Below are positions 1 to 12,429 of a DNA stretch of 64,000 nt, piece after piece. The stretch spans positions 6,921,277 through 6,985,276 of the forward strand of contig JADCRB010000043.1 of the NCBI GenBank assembly GCA_021464245.1. Direction: 5' to 3'. Position 1 is the first letter of the stretch. Every line of letters starts with the position of its first letter. A program made the position numbers and the translations under genes. The notes below the pieces were generated by a model that was given only the letters and a program-made list of their open reading frames with translations, was not told the origin of the DNA and made no database searches. The stretch is from Carallia brachiata. Its lineage: Eukaryota > Streptophyta > Magnoliopsida > Malpighiales > Rhizophoraceae.

Positions 1-227
1 CAGTAACTCAAAACTCAAGCAATCTTAAAGAACTTATCATGGTTAATTCTATCTTTCTCTCTATGTTGCCAAACAAAGCACAACACTCCCCTTTTTTTAA
101 AGCTTAAGAAAATAACAAGGACTAACTCAAACAAATACTAGGACACAAAAAAAAAAAAAAAGGTTTAGAAGGGGCAGCTTAGGGTGTTTAGTAGGGTGGC
201 TAGGGTTTGCTCTCTTTTCCCTAATTA

Positions 228-577
228 GGACAGATTTTGAGCACTGAATTCAAAGGCAATTTTGACAAAGATACTGATCGAACTAGACTTTGGCCAAAAC
301 AGAAAGTTTGTAGCTCCATGAATTACCTTTCAAAAAAATCTAGAATCACTTGATTTGAAGTTGTATAAAAGAAGTTATGAAACAAAAAAACCAAACAGAA
401 GTTAAGAATAGCAGCCTAATCAGAATAGATTTTCGCACGCTGAATTCGAACTCCTTTTTGACAAAAAATAAGAATCGATTTAGACTTTGGCCAAAACATA
501 AAAATTATAGCACTATGTGTTAGCTTTCAAACGCAACTTGATTCACATAATTTGCAGTTGTATAGAAGAAGATATGA
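228..577. repeat. Two-copy tandem repeat, unit about 196 bp
   Basis: Two diverged direct copies lie at about 228-380 and 424-577. Shared blocks include the words gactttggccaaaac, gctgaattc/actgaattc and a closing gttgtata..gaag..atga. This kind of text is common in non-coding parts of plant LTR retroelements, but no LTR or coding part is visible, so the origin is unassigned. The small reading frame across the second copy is not a gene. Confidence 0.6.
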
Positions 578-845
578 TGAAAATACTAAACAGACATCGA
601 ATTTGGCGGACAAATACGTGCAAACAACCCGGACTTAAGGTTTTCTTTTTATTTTTTTTATTTCAACGAAGAACACACAAACAGGAACAAATAACATACT
701 AGGGTTTTATTTTTTGGGGATTTTTTTTGGGTATAAACACTAAACAACAAAGCAAATAAGATAAAGATGAATAAACACAAACCTAGGGTTAGAAAAACAA
801 TGAAAACACAAAAATAAACTTCTAATACGCAACTTGACCTAAAGC

Positions 846-1080
846 CTAAACTCTAATACCAACTGATGTGATGAAAACACAAAGAAGAACACGACACAAA
901 AGAAGTAATGCCATAAATAGACAAAAGATACGTAAATCTAACCTAGAGTCTGAGCTCTGATGCCAACTAATGGGATGAAAACATAAATAAGAAAACGACA
1001 CAAAAGAAACAAATTTGCAAATAGATGAAATATACGTAAACCTGACATAGAGTATGAGTTCTGATACCAATTAATGTGAC
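846..1080 (-). repeat. Tandem units each with a tRNA-Met primer-binding-site-like motif
   Basis: Three copies of a motif reading ctctgataccaa (or a one- to two-base variant) occur at 851-863, 954-967 and 1058-1070, 103-104 bp apart, with about 100 bp of similar sequence between them. On the minus strand each reads like TTGGTATCAGAG, the primer-binding site complementary to plant initiator tRNA-Met. The last copy is preceded on the minus strand by a TCACA-type LTR end. This is best read as a tandemly duplicated junction from a minus-strand LTR retroelement. Reading frames across it are periodic by-products of the repeat. Confidence 0.55.
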
Positions 1081-1860
1081 CCCGCGAATAACACCGAAAG
1101 ACCCAATGCCTATAAAGATATGTGAATCCCACGGATACACTAGCAGACACATGAATAAGATTGGAGTCACAACCCAAGGAAAGTCAAGTCAAATTTAAAA
1201 AAACATGGCCCAACATTTATAAAGAGATGCAAACCAAAGATATAAAAAAAAAAAGGATATAATCACCACACTTTATAAAAATAATAAGAAGAGTGATAAG
1301 ACTTGGGTTGAATGTCACAAAGAAGGAGATCCTTAATAAATTTAGAGGTTTAGATGTTATAAGGTTAAAAACCCTAATAAGGTTTAGATGTTATAAGGTT
1401 CAACTAAAAACTTGAAAATTAAGACTAAATATTTCTTGCAAATAGATTGGGCTAAATAAAATAATGTTTGCCCAAATAACAATTAAAACTCTAAATTAAT
1501 TCAATCAAAATTAACTATGTACAAAGAGCTCTTATCGACCCAAACTTCATCAATTTGGTCAATGCTCCTCTTCTTGCACGCGAATCATGTAAATTTAGAC
1601 TTGTGGACCACCAATGTTATTGCTTGCTTTGCAAATAAGGTCCACCAAGTCATCAAAATTCACACCAAACGATGTAGCGTGGGTGCTGGCTAGGCTCACA
1701 TCAACACTTGTTCTCTGGATGTCTTTTGAAGTCTCATATCAGTTCCAAGTATTTAACTAAGCTTAAGATCGTGTTGGTTTGTGCTTGTTGTGTGAATTTG
1801 ATTAGCTGGAATGGCTTTGTGTTTTAAGACACTACAAAAAACTAGTTTTCACAGGTTCAA
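1081..1860. other. Non-coding stretch, no feature recognised
   Basis: AT-rich sequence with short A-runs and a local direct repeat of ggtttagatgttataaggtt (at about 1345 and 1381). No splice-consistent reading frame, RNA gene or clear element end was seen. Confidence 0.5.
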
Positions 1861-2480
1861 CAAATACATATGCTTGTCTTGGATGTTAATTCTTGCTTTA
1901 TGCTATTGGCTTCATTGCACTCCTCATCTACTCGGCATGTAAGTTGGGTAAAACCACCTCTTGGATGGATCAATGTCTATACAGATGAAAGCTCATGTGG
2001 GAATCCAGGTCATTTTGGTTTTGGGGGTAGTCTTCGTGATGAGAATAGTAACTGGTTGTGGGGATTCATGGCTTCGACTAGAATAAATACAAACATGGTG
2101 GCTGAATTGTTGGGGATTCAAAGAGGCCTTGAATTAGCTTCGGAGCTTGGGCATAGAAAGGTTCTATTAGAGTCATACTCATTAGACTATTAACCTATGT
2201 GCAGGTCACACTGCATCTTCACATCCTTTAACTGCTATTGTTAAGGACATTAAGCATCTACAGCACAAGGATTGGATGGTGAAATTGAGGCATGCATTAC
2301 AAGAAGGTAACAGTTGCACAGATTATCTAGCGAAGATGGGGACTGACTGCAATACTAGTGAGGTTCTTTTAGACTCTACTCCTGTTGGTTTATTACTACT
2401 ATTAGATGGAGACAAGCTTGGAGTTGTTTTCTAAGATCTTAATTTACTTTCTTTGCAATAATAATAATAATAATAATACC
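1860..2480 (+). mobile_element. 5'-truncated LINE tail with RNase H domain and AAT-rich 3' tail
   Basis: Codes for a plant LINE-type RNase H domain (RVT_3 family). From 1960 the translation has the motif WVKPPLGWINVYTDES, then the G..GFGG.LRDE block and the catalytic-helix-like AELLGIQRGLELA. A stop at 2191 and a frameshift near 2194 break it; the C-terminal part resumes in another frame to a stop at 2434. Upstream endonuclease and reverse transcriptase are absent. A run of AAT/TAA triplets at about 2455-2477 lies just beyond the stop, as expected for a 5'-truncated LINE insertion. Dead fragment. Confidence 0.75.
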
Positions 2481-3518
2481 TGAAATTGCATAGTACAAAA
2501 TTATTTAAAATTTTATCAAAACAAAAAAAAGAATGAAAAAGAAGCAAGTGACTATCTAAAAACAATATTCTCAAAAAAAAAAAAAAGCTCAAATTTAAGA
2601 ATTATCCTTTATGTTAAATATGTTTTTTGTTTGTCCAAATTATAATTCGAATTCAAAATTTAGAATTGAGAAGTACATCTTATTCTTTTAGTTTTGAAAG
2701 TATTTAGTGTCGTTGATGCTATGTCTTTAGTTCCTATCAATTTATATTGCTTTCTTTCGTTTTTTTCTTTGAAAATCATTAACTACAAATTGTGGGAAAT
2801 TTTTTTCTCATATAATTATTTACATTTTAAAAAATATTTACGAAATTACATATTGTGTTGCTTTGTACTTATTATTTTTAAATATACCATTATTTTTGTG
2901 TTAAAATATTTTTTCTTTAAGAAAAGAAAACATATAGATAATCTAAAAATTTATAAATTACAGTGTACTTTATATTTAATTTATTTGACTCAAGTTAGCT
3001 GCATTCTTTAACACATTATAATAAACAACTTTTAAACCTTATGATTGTCAATTATAAAACATGTGAAATTAAATCTGTCAAATAAACTATTATTTATATA
3101 TTTTATATTATGACATTTTATGCCTCAACTCTTTATGTAAATTATATAAATATTATATGTAAAAAATAAAATATTAATTTAGCAAGTTTAATCTCATGTT
3201 GATGAATTGATTAATCTTCAATCCTATTACTTTTCAAGTTAATAGATAGTTTTGTTTCCACAACATTGACAATATAGAGAGTGGATGGTCTTGTAGAGTG
3301 CAGGAAAGAAAACCAAAAGTATTTTTGTGGATCGAGCTATTATTTTAAAACCCAGTAACCTGACTAGTCATGCTTTGTCTTCAAGGAAATGCTCTTTCGG
3401 TATCGATGATATTGACTCAGGCACAATAATAGTGAAGAAAGCAAGATCTACACATAAGGGTTCTTCTTCCTCCCTATAGCTAGGTTATCAATAAAGGCTA
3501 CAGAGCAGCCCAACCAGT
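2481..3518. other. AT-rich non-coding stretch
   Basis: Very AT-rich, with a long K/F/L/I-rich open frame at 2694-3011 that has the composition of random AT-rich DNA and no recognisable domain. Nothing else can be supported. Confidence 0.5.
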
Positions 3519-5483
3519 TGCCATGAAAACCTTATATTGGAACTGTCAGGATTTTGGGACGTTGTGAGCAATTAACAGCCTAAAGCATTTTATATCTTTA
3601 CAAGTCCTAAGTCTTGTTTTTCTTATGGAGATGAGGAAAATCTACTGAACTGCAATGTCTGAAGTGGAAGTTGGGATTCTCGAACAGTCTATTTGTGGAC
3701 TGTCGAGGATCAAGTAAAGATTGTGAAGGCAGGTTGGGTTTACTGTGGCAGGATAGCAAAGTGGTGAGCATTCATATAGCTTTGGAGCATCATATAAACA
3801 TCGATATCATTGATGACGATGCACAGCTGACTTGGCATTTTACTGGAATATATGACTGGCTAGATGATCCAGATAAGGTTTTAACATAAAGCCTACTGGA
3901 TATATTGAAATTGCAAAACTCTTTGTCATGGCTTTGTGCAAGGGAACTTAACAAAATCCTATATTCTACGGATAAAAAAGGAGGCAAGCCACAAGCACCA
4001 GTTTATATTGATAATTTTCATAATGCTATCAAACTGTGTGAGTTGCTGGAATTGGCATTACGTGGTCCAAGGTTCACGTGGACCAATAGCAGATTGGGGT
4101 AAGCAAATATTTTAGAAAAGCTCGATTGAGCTTTCGCAACTAAGGCATTTTTTTATGCTTTTCTAAAAACATAGATCCTTTATCTGTTACAATTTGGTTT
4201 CGACCATAATTTATTAGAGGTATCTTTCTCTTCGACTTGTGACTTTTTTCCTTCTAATAAAAAGAAGCAGAAAATTTTTCGACTTGAAAACATATGGACC
4301 AGGGATCCTTCCTGTGAGATGTAGCGATTTCAAACTGCTGGAAGTGGGCTACTCCGCAGGCTAATGCGACAAATTTCAAAACTCTTGTTGAAGGTTGTGG
4401 CCTTGCTCTATTATCATGGGAAACAACAACTTTTGGCTCTATAAATATTCAATTAAGAGAGCTTCGCAAGAGACAGCTGGTGTTGGAGTAGAGTGTGCAT
4501 GCAAATAGAAATTTCGTGCAACTTAAAGCCTTATAGAAAGAGATTGACAAAATGATGCTGAGGGACAAGATCATGTGGGCATAATGATAAAAAAAAATGG
4601 CTAGGTTAAAAGAGGGGGATAAGAACCCTGCTTCTTTAATGCTACTGATTCTTAAAGGCACCAACAGAATTGTATTACAAATGAAATTGGCTTTGAGTGT
4701 TCTTTTGACCAAGGCATAGTCGATTTTCTCACAAGATTTGTTTAGGGGTCGTTCACATCCTGAGGGTGTAACAATGTGGAATCTGTTTTGCATGCAGTTG
4801 AGAGGAAGGTGACACTACAGACAAATGAAGAGTTGGGTCGAGTTTATTTGGCTACCGAAATCTACTAGGCCTTATAATAAATGAATCTATCAAAAGCACC
4901 AGGCCCGAATGGTATGAATGCAGGTTTTTTTAGAAGTTCTAGCATATTATTGGTGATAGTGTTGTGGCTTCTGTTTTACACATTTTGAACAAAAGGGGAG
5001 CGCCCTATTCCTATCAATTAAACAAATATATGACTTATTACGAAGGTGCAGGTTCCAAGGCATTGCAGGGACTATTAGCCAATTAGTTTATGTAATGTGA
5101 TTATGAAAGTGGTCATGAAGGTAATTGCTAATCACCTCACGATTGTTCTTCCTTATTTTATATGTGAGAGCCAGAGCACATTTTTTTGAGATAGTTGATT
5201 ACTAATAATGCGCTTATTACATGTGAAACTTTTCACTATATGGAGCATTATTATCATGGAAAGACGAGCTATTTGGCTTTGAAGTTGGACATGAGTAAAG
5301 CGTATGGCAGGGTGAAGTGGTCGTTTCTTGAGTTAATGATAGAGCGTTTGGATTTTGATTTGAGATGGATTCAAACTATAATGAGGTGCATCCATATAGT
5401 GTCATCCTCAATAATTGTTAATTCTATTATAAGAAAGCAGTTCCAATCCTCTATGAGTCTTTGTCAAACTGATCCCCTCTCTC

Positions 5484-6137
5484 CAGGGACGGATCTAGAA
5501 AAAAATTTCAGAGAGGGCAAAATTCATATGTATAATTATAATAATAAAATTAATTTATAGTAAAAATAAAAAATTATATTAAGTATTTTAAATAATAAAT
5601 ATTATAATTATATCTTATGAGTTTTAATGTTTTAAAATATTTTTTTATTTTTACATAATTAAATATTTTTTATATAAGTAATAATTTAATCATTTATATC
5701 TCATATGATTACCTAATAATTTTTTTTATAATATTTATTGTAGGAAAAATAATAATTAGGTATTTACTAAAATTAAATTTTAAAAAGTAAGATTATAAAT
5801 AGTGAAGTTTAAAATGATGCATTTAAAAGAAAATAATAAAGTAGTTCTTAAAAAGAAAGAAAAATGGAAGTTTTATAAAGATAAAAAAATTAAATTATTA
5901 AAAAAAGGAGATGGAGGCAAACAAAAAATGAGAAAAAAAAAATAAAGAGATTGAGGCACAGATGCGCAAGACTGAGCTTGAACCGTCGACTTGAGGGCGT
6001 GTAGCAGAGGGGGCAAAATGACCCAAACCACTAGGCTAACCCACGAACTTAGGTACCTTTACTCAAAGTTTATTTATAAATTAACAAAGTCAGGGGGGGC
6101 AAATGCCCCTCCTGAGCCTTAGCTGGATCCGTCCTTG
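5484..6137. mobile_element. Non-autonomous hAT element inserted in the LINE
   Basis: A 654-bp element with terminal inverted repeats: left CAGGGACGGATCTAG, and right (reverse complement) CAAGGACGGATCCAG. It is flanked by a perfect 8-bp target duplication, CCTCTCTC (5476-5483 and 6138-6145). Eight-base duplications and CAGGG-type ends are hallmarks of the hAT superfamily. Removing the element and one duplication restores the LINE reading frame across the conserved DPLSP...LLCSEG region, so the insertion postdates LINE arrival. The interior is AT-rich with no transposase. Confidence 0.9.
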
Positions 6138-7544
6138 CCTCTCTCCATTGTTTTTTCTATTGTGCTCAGAAGGTCTATCATCGCTCATGAGGGTGGTTGC
6201 TAGGGAGTATAATCTTCATGTAGTAATGATTTATCAAGGAGCACTAGCCATTACCCATTTATTTTTTGTTGATGACACCTTGATTTTTTCAAAAGCAACA
6301 ACAATGGCTTGCAATAATCTTAATAGATTCTAGGTACATATGAGATGGCTTTTGGGCAACAGATAAATCTAGACAAAACAAAAGCATCCTTCAGTCATAA
6401 TATACTGGTCAGCTTGCAACAAGAATTGCGGGCTTGTTTAGGTGTGAAACAAGTTGATAGGTACCAAATTTATCTTGGCTTACCGATGATCGTGGGCAGA
6501 TAAAAAAAAAATAAGTTTTTCAAGGCTTTATGGACTGTATATGGAAGAAACTTGGGGGTTGAAAGGAGCAGTTTCTCTCAAAAACAGGCATGGAGGTCAT
6601 GATAGAAACGTTGATCAAGCCATTCCCACTTACACCTTGAGTTGCTTCCAGTTGCCTCTCAATATTTATGATCAAATAGAAAAATTAGTTAACAAATATT
6701 GGTGGGAAAGTTCTAAAACTAAACAAAAAATCCATTCGAGTTCATAAGATAAGCTGACCTCTATAAAATTAGGGGAGGTCTTGGTTTTTAAGATTTCTAC
6801 TCATTCAATTTGTCTAGACTTGGGAAATAAGTGTGGAGGATACTTAACAATGAAGATTCTCTAGTTATCCGAATTCTGAAAGCTAAGTATTTTTTTAGGG
6901 ACAATATGCTAGATGCAAAGATGGGAGCCGATTTGAGCTATACCTGGTAAAGTGTGTGTGCTGCTTGCCAACTAGTTGAGAAAGGAATGCTTTGGAGAAT
7001 TGGAAATGGAGAGAAGGTTAATATCTGGAGAGAATCATGGCTTCCAGTACAATATAGTTTCAATATTTAACTCCTAGTGCCCAGCTAGCTCCTCATAAAG
7101 TGTCAAAACTCATTGATTTTGATTTGCGAAAATGGAACACAGCTCTAGTGAGGTAGTTGTTCATGCCATTAGAGGCTGAGGCCATTCTTTCCATTCCACT
7201 GAATTTCAGGAGGGCAAAAGATAAATGGGTATGGTACTATGATAGTAGGGGAGGATAAACAGTGAAGAGTGCCTACCACTTATCACAATAGTACAGTTCT
7301 TTTCTCTACAACAATCCTTCATCTTCAGAATCAAACGATAGTGGGGGGCTTTGGAAAAAATTGTGCCATTTTCGAATTCTAAGTAAGGTCAAGCATTTTG
7401 CATAGAGAGCTCTAAAAGGTTTCTTACCTACTAATGTGAATCTGGTAAAGAAAGGAATTATCGTGGAGGAGATTTGCCCGAGATGTGGTGTAGAGCTAGA
7501 GACAATATCCCATGCTCTTTAACTAGTGCCAATGGGCTACAGGT

Positions 7545-8318
7545 GTGTGGTTCTCAAACCCTCTTGGTTTGAGAGTTGAAGGCTTTAATTCTTTCCATTT
7601 TGCTGACTGGCTCAATTTCTGGTGTGCTACTAGAAATGAGTGGATCATTGAGATAAAATTTTTGAATGCATGGGCAATATGGAAAGGGAGGAACTTGCTA
7701 TGCTATGAAGGTAAGAGGTCATCTCCAACTCTGATCACTGACATGGCGACAAAGCTCCACCAAGATTTTAGATATGCTCACCGTTCGCAAGTTGTCACTC
7801 CCTATCCTACCAGAAGCTATACACGTTGGACTCCTCCAACTAAAGGTTTTGTTAAAATAAATTCAGATGCTGCCATTGGGGATAATCATAGAAGGATGAG
7901 GATTGTAGTTCGTGGTAGTCATGGGAAGCTATTGTTGGTCCTCTCCAAGCGAGTTCAGGGATCATTTGCACCAACTGCTATTGAATTACTGGCTTTACGT
8001 GAGGCCTTGAAGCAAACTACCAGCCATGATTTTAGCAATGTAATGGTGGAATCTGACTTCTTAGAGGCTGTACAGGAATGTTGCAAGCAAAGTTCATCAG
8101 ATACAAGTTGCACGGTTAATAGCGGATAATATTAAGGAATTGTTGTCTATGCGGAAGAAGCGACTGTCTTACATATTCCTCTTGATGCAAGTGGTGCTGC
8201 ACACATGCTGGCAAAGAAAGCTCTTGCAATAAAAGATGAGGTCATTTGGAGGCTGGAGAGTTTTCCTCAGATTTTTACTTTATTAGAAAAGGATATAATG
8301 ACTATTATTGAGTTATGA
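7545..8318 (+). pseudogene. LINE RNase H (RVT_3) domain, part of the 3.5-8.3 kb LINE
   Basis: The longest surviving open frame of the LINE (7545-8129) covers the linker after the zinc-binding domain and most of the RNase H domain. Visible landmarks are WTPPTKGFVKINSDAA (catalytic D) and AIELLALREAL (catalytic E). A frameshift near 8100 separates the C-terminal part, which ends at 8318. This is a retrotransposon fragment, not a host RNase H gene. Confidence 0.7.
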
Positions 8319-9077
8319 GAATTTGTTTTTCACTGAAAAAATTAAAAATAAAAAGAGCGCCTAACGAATTTAATTTAATTTTCACAACTTATATATCTTC
8401 TCATGTATAAAAATAAGAAACTTCATTATCTACTTTCCAAATTTTTAAAATTACTTTTTTGGCCATAAAAATTATTTTCTTATTTCACTACACCACTGGT
8501 CTAAATATTAATTTTAGAGGTTGAAATAGTTTGTCAATCTTTTTTTTTTTTTTAGTCTTTAGAGAGGAACTATGCTCGTATAATGGGGGAGGAGAAAGGT
8601 AAGGATTGGAGGGCAAAGAGGATTGAATCCTCGGTATTTTGCATGAGAAGTCTCTGGCTAACTTGGTTGTGCCGAGATTCTCTTTCATTCTTTCTTTTAG
8701 TAAGCCATTTAGCCTCAAAATGCAATAAGCGATAGATTTACCTCACAAGCTCACACACATATATATGCTAACTTTTGTGATAATATCTTGTGAGTGCCAA
8801 CATACAAATGTTGATCACACCATAAAACAAAGGAAATAAATAGGTTAAAGGTTAGGAAAGTTAGCAATTGATCAAACATGGGGCCGAGAACAAAGGAAGG
8901 AACCAAGTTTAGTTTAATGCTTTGCAGCCTATTATTTTACTTTACTTGATTGGATTATCACTTATAACCATCCTGTTGGACTTAATATTTTTTTTTTTTG
9001 TTTTAATTAGATGAACTCTGACTAACAATTTAATTACATTCTATAACTTAATTAAGCTCTCTAGTTGACTTCTACTA
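8319..9077. other. Non-coding stretch
   Basis: AT-rich. The stretch 8560-8705 is less AT-rich and contains tRNA-box-like words, but no bounded element could be defined. Downstream sequence shows no coding potential. Confidence 0.4.
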
Positions 9078-9780
9078 CCACTAAGGCAAGGGTGTTTTTT
9101 TTTTTATTTAGGAAGATTTTTTAGAGAAGTAAATTTACATCTACAAATATGATAACAAAAAAAATATATGTAAAAATAAATAAATAAAAAATAACATTTA
9201 CTATTTTGAATAATAAACATTACAAGTATTGACTATAAATTTTATTGTTTATAAACTTTTGGATGATCTTTTCAATTTTGTACACTATCAAATATATCTT
9301 GTTTTATGTAAGTATTTATCATTTAGTTCATTTGTCTCTCGTGCAATTGTGTAATTGATTTTTTATAACAATATTCATTGTAAAAAAGTTTTTTTTATTG
9401 TAACTATTGTAATGGATAAAAATTAAAACCAATGTCACAAGTAAATACACTTTTCAATATACATTATGCTTATGTCTATTCTTTTATATTTTAATATCAA
9501 AACAAATAATTTGTTTTACTAAAAGATAATAATACTTTTAAAAAGAGTGCTCGACAAAGTTAAAATAAAAAGTAATTTATAGGAAAATAATGAAAATAAT
9601 TTTTAAAATGTCACTTAAATATGTAGCAAATCTGTTCCAAGCAAAGCATCAAACCAAAAGGAGGTTATAACAACTCTTGCCTTTGGTCCAAATAATGGAT
9701 TATAATACTGAAAAGCACTCAAGGCATTTCGTCACGCCTTGCCTAGGTCCCTATTTGCTATTTAAGATTTTTTAAGTTAG
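9078..9780. repeat. Possible diverged relative of the 5484-6137 hAT element
   Basis: The AT-rich interior follows the hAT element at 5484-6137 in order: an aataataaaYattRYaa block, a tattgtttataaa block, then catttR..tcatttRtctc and a tttttataa.aatattYattgtagga-like block. It starts near a GGCAAGGG word and ends in a GC-richer stretch. No clean inverted repeats or target duplication were found, so this is a tentative family assignment by eye. Confidence 0.35.
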
Positions 9781-10404
9781 TTTACCAGTCAATTTAAACT
9801 TAATTTATTTTAAGGAGATCTTAAGTGCTTGCACTCTGTATCAACCTAGTGCATTAATTATGCGCTATGGAGTTCTACTTTCATGTTGTTTGCTTCAAAG
9901 TTCAATGATTATTATTAACATATTTCCTTTTCCAAATTGTTTTTAGTGAGTATCGTCATCAATGATACAGGTCTAAATCAACACCTGCAAAACGAAGAGA
10001 ATTTAAGGGGTTCTGATACCTAAGTTAATAACAAGAGACAAGAAAGGAGAAGAGAGGATGAATGGTGTGTATATTCTTGTAGAAGATTTATTATTAGCAA
10101 CCTCTCTTATGAAGGCAGGGATGAAGTTACGTAGGGGCAAGGGGTGGCAATTCTTGACTTGTTAGTTTATATATATTGTATTGTTAAAAAGTACAATAGA
10201 TATAATATTTGATGCAGTGGCAAAGGTTATGCCCCCAAAACTTGGCAAGAGTTTCGAGTACCACTTTGAGCGCTTTCAAGATTTTTAATTTATTTTTTAT
10301 ATCAAGCATAAGAAATCTTTGCATTATTGTTACTCAAATCCGTACGAAGATTCAATGGGAGAGCATCCGAAAGACCTACATAAAGTAGGAATACATGATG
10401 ACCT

Positions 10405-10600
10405 GCACAAAGTAGGAATACAATTCAGCCAAGTTGGCCTACAGATAACATGGTTAAAAAGATCATTTTTTAACTGGGCAGATAGCCCGTTTTGACAAAA
10501 CTTTCTATCGAGGGTACATATCAAACTATAATTAAACCTGCCTAAAAATAAATCTTAGATAAATCTAATTTAGCCGAACAAAGCTATCGAAACAAGCAGG
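10405..10600. repeat. Dispersed repeat, copy 1 (partner at 51190-51345)
   Basis: The text matches 51190-51345 in the same orientation. Shared strings include aggaataca, aaRttggcc, cgaggRtacaYaYcaaact and aaaccYRcctaaaaYtaa, with about 60 bp extra in this copy. The element type is unknown. Surrounding sequence (9781-11455) shows nothing else that can be supported apart from AT-rich DNA and a short TA-rich tract at 11160. Confidence 0.55.
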
Positions 10601-11455
10601 CAACCCGCTTTCAAGATTGTTATTAGTATCATTTTTTTCAATATTCTTACTTTTTAATAGAATTCATTATTAACAATAAAAATCATTTATAAGAAAAGGA
10701 ATAGACATAAGCATATTATATACATGCTTATAAAATTAACTTTAATAATACGTTTTTTAATAGTAAAAAGAACTTTTCAACTATGAATATCATATAAAAC
10801 ATCAGTTGTACAATCATAGGATAGACAAATAATTAATTGACTATATTATTATCTATGCAAAAAAAAATGTTTGATATTATTGAAAATAAAAAAATTATTT
10901 AAAATCTCTTACAAAAGAATTATAATATTTATTATTTTAAATAGATAATTTTATTTTTATTGTTATATTTGATCATAAAAATTTTTCTAGCTTCTTATTT
11001 ATAAAACCTAGAGAGGTACCCAAGTAGCTCAACTGCTATTGAGTGCCAACGTAGAGGTTAAAGAGCTTGTGAAATACTATAGCGTATATTAAGTCTCAAA
11101 TAAACTTATGTGATGGTAAACATGCAGAGAACCAGATTCTAAAATCGACTGAGTCTAGTATATATATATATACATACATGCTTACTTACTTATTTATTGC
11201 TGAGGTGTATAGGTGCCATATGGCACACTCTCTACTCTTTTTTGGCTTTTTTACTTCATTCTCTCATACTTCTCTTTGAAATTTTTGTTGGCTATTTTGA
11301 AGAGTTTCTTGAATAGACTAAAGGAGAGTTCGCCCATTACAGCTTTAAGTTTTGTCCATTGAAATTCTAGCATTATTGTTTGTCCATTAGATTTCTCAAA
11401 TACTTATTTTATTAGTTAGTAAACTTTCAATTTTCTTATAGTTATGAAACTCTAA

Positions 11456-12429
11456 GGGTGCATTTGTTTCATAAGATATGTTAGAAGTCAACTATCTCAC
11501 CTTAATCTATATTTAGTTGTTCGAAAGGTTAGACATAAGATAGGTTAATTGTGCTTACTAATTCAATCATATGAGATAATATTATTCATCTCACTCTTGT
11601 ATATTAGTTTATCTCATCTCATGGATTAGTTTTAATAAATTATATATTTATTAAAATATCATTTTAATTAAAATAAATTTTTAATATTTTTTGAAAATTA
11701 ATATAAAATTAAAAAAATAACTTCTCTGTTCTCCTTTCTCTCTCCTCCCTCCTCTTTCTCTCTCTTTCCTTTCTCTCTCCTCCCTCCTCTTTCTCTCTCT
11801 TTCCTTTCTCTCTCTCTCCCTCCTCTTTCTCTCTCACACTTCTCCTCTCTCTCTTTCCTTTCTCTCTCCTCCCCCTCCCTCTCTCTTCCCTCTCTCTCTC
11901 TCTCCCTTCCTCCCTTTCTTCTCTCCCCTTGCCACTGCCCCTCCCCCTCCACTAGACTTCCTCGCCAATTATGCAAGCTTCACTGAAGCTGTTTGTGGCG
12001 ACTCATTGCTTCACAGAATGTGCAAAAGCAGCACATGCTTATCTAGGTGATTGTGTAGCATCAAAATTAAAATTTATTTAATGCTCAATTTTTAAAAATA
12101 TTTTTTTATATAAATTTAAAAATTTATAAACAATATAATGGACAAGACATGTAAAATAAATATTAATTTTATTACTTAATTTTAGTTATTTTTGATAAAA
12201 ATGTTAAAATTAATAGTAAATGTAAATTAATTATCTCTTAGAACAATAAAGTCATTTTGATGTATTATACTATTTTGTCTCATACCTTCCAAATATGTGA
12301 TAGGATAATTATTTTATATTATTTGATGTTATACAAATGCAATATAGGCTGGTAGTCTAATCTATTCTATACTATATTAACTTATATTATCATATACCAT
12401 ATTATGCAGTTTACGTACCAAATGCACCT
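11456..12429. mobile_element. PIF/Harbinger-like non-autonomous element
   Basis: Left end GGGTGCATTTGTT and right end (reverse complement) AGGTGCATTTGG form short inverted repeats, with TAA on both sides (11453-11455 and 12430-12432). This matches the three-base TWA target preference and the GGG..GCATTTGG-type ends of Tourist/Harbinger elements. The interior is AT-rich, with a long CT-rich microsatellite at about 11718-11950 whose antisense frame encodes only Arg/Glu/Gly runs. No transposase. Confidence 0.6.
11718..11950. repeat. Polypyrimidine (CT/TCC) microsatellite
   Basis: Imperfect (CTCTTTC/CTCC)n tract with almost no purines on the plus strand. It sits inside the Harbinger-like element. 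The 92-codon antisense frame is composed of R, E and G and is not a gene. Confidence 0.8.

Larger units (their letters stand above)
3519..8318 (+). mobile_element. Decayed plant LINE (L1-type non-LTR retrotransposon), split by a hAT element
   Basis: All ORF2 domains occur in order on the plus strand, but the frame is broken many times. The endonuclease start has the WNCQ motif (3528-3539) and remnants follow to about 4160. The reverse transcriptase includes SKAPGPNG (about 4888), MSKAYGRVKWSF (about 5293), the DPLSP turn (5471-5484, interrupted) and VDDTLIFSKA (about 6270). A zinc-binding RVT domain has CPRCGVE (about 7477), and an RNase H domain lies at about 7840-8120 with its tail running to the stop at 8318. 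Total length is about 4.15 kb after removing the 662-bp insertion plus duplication. It cannot encode an active protein. ORF1 was not recognised. Confidence 0.85.

Noticed and set aside
2694..3011. 105-codon plus-strand frame with many F, I, K and L residues
   Set aside because: The composition matches random AT-rich DNA and the surroundings are non-coding.
6000..6060. tRNA-like text inside the hAT element
   Set aside because: Resembles anticodon-arm and B-box text but does not fold as a tRNA; it is part of the element interior.
8560..8705. tRNA-box-like words suggesting a SINE or tRNA gene
   Set aside because: The spacing and arms do not form a tRNA cloverleaf, and no target duplication or tail was seen.
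10120..10310. Possible start of another hAT/SINE element (GGGATGAAGTTACG and a B-box-like TTTCGAGTACC)
   Set aside because: No matching right end, tail or duplication was found.
11010..11160. tRNA-like segment (agctcaactgc)
   Set aside because: There is an A-box-like word only; no B-box at the right distance and no bounded element.
11698..11976. 92-codon minus-strand frame rich in R, E and G
   Set aside because: It is the translation of a CT-rich microsatellite; no domain, no start context and no neighbouring exon.
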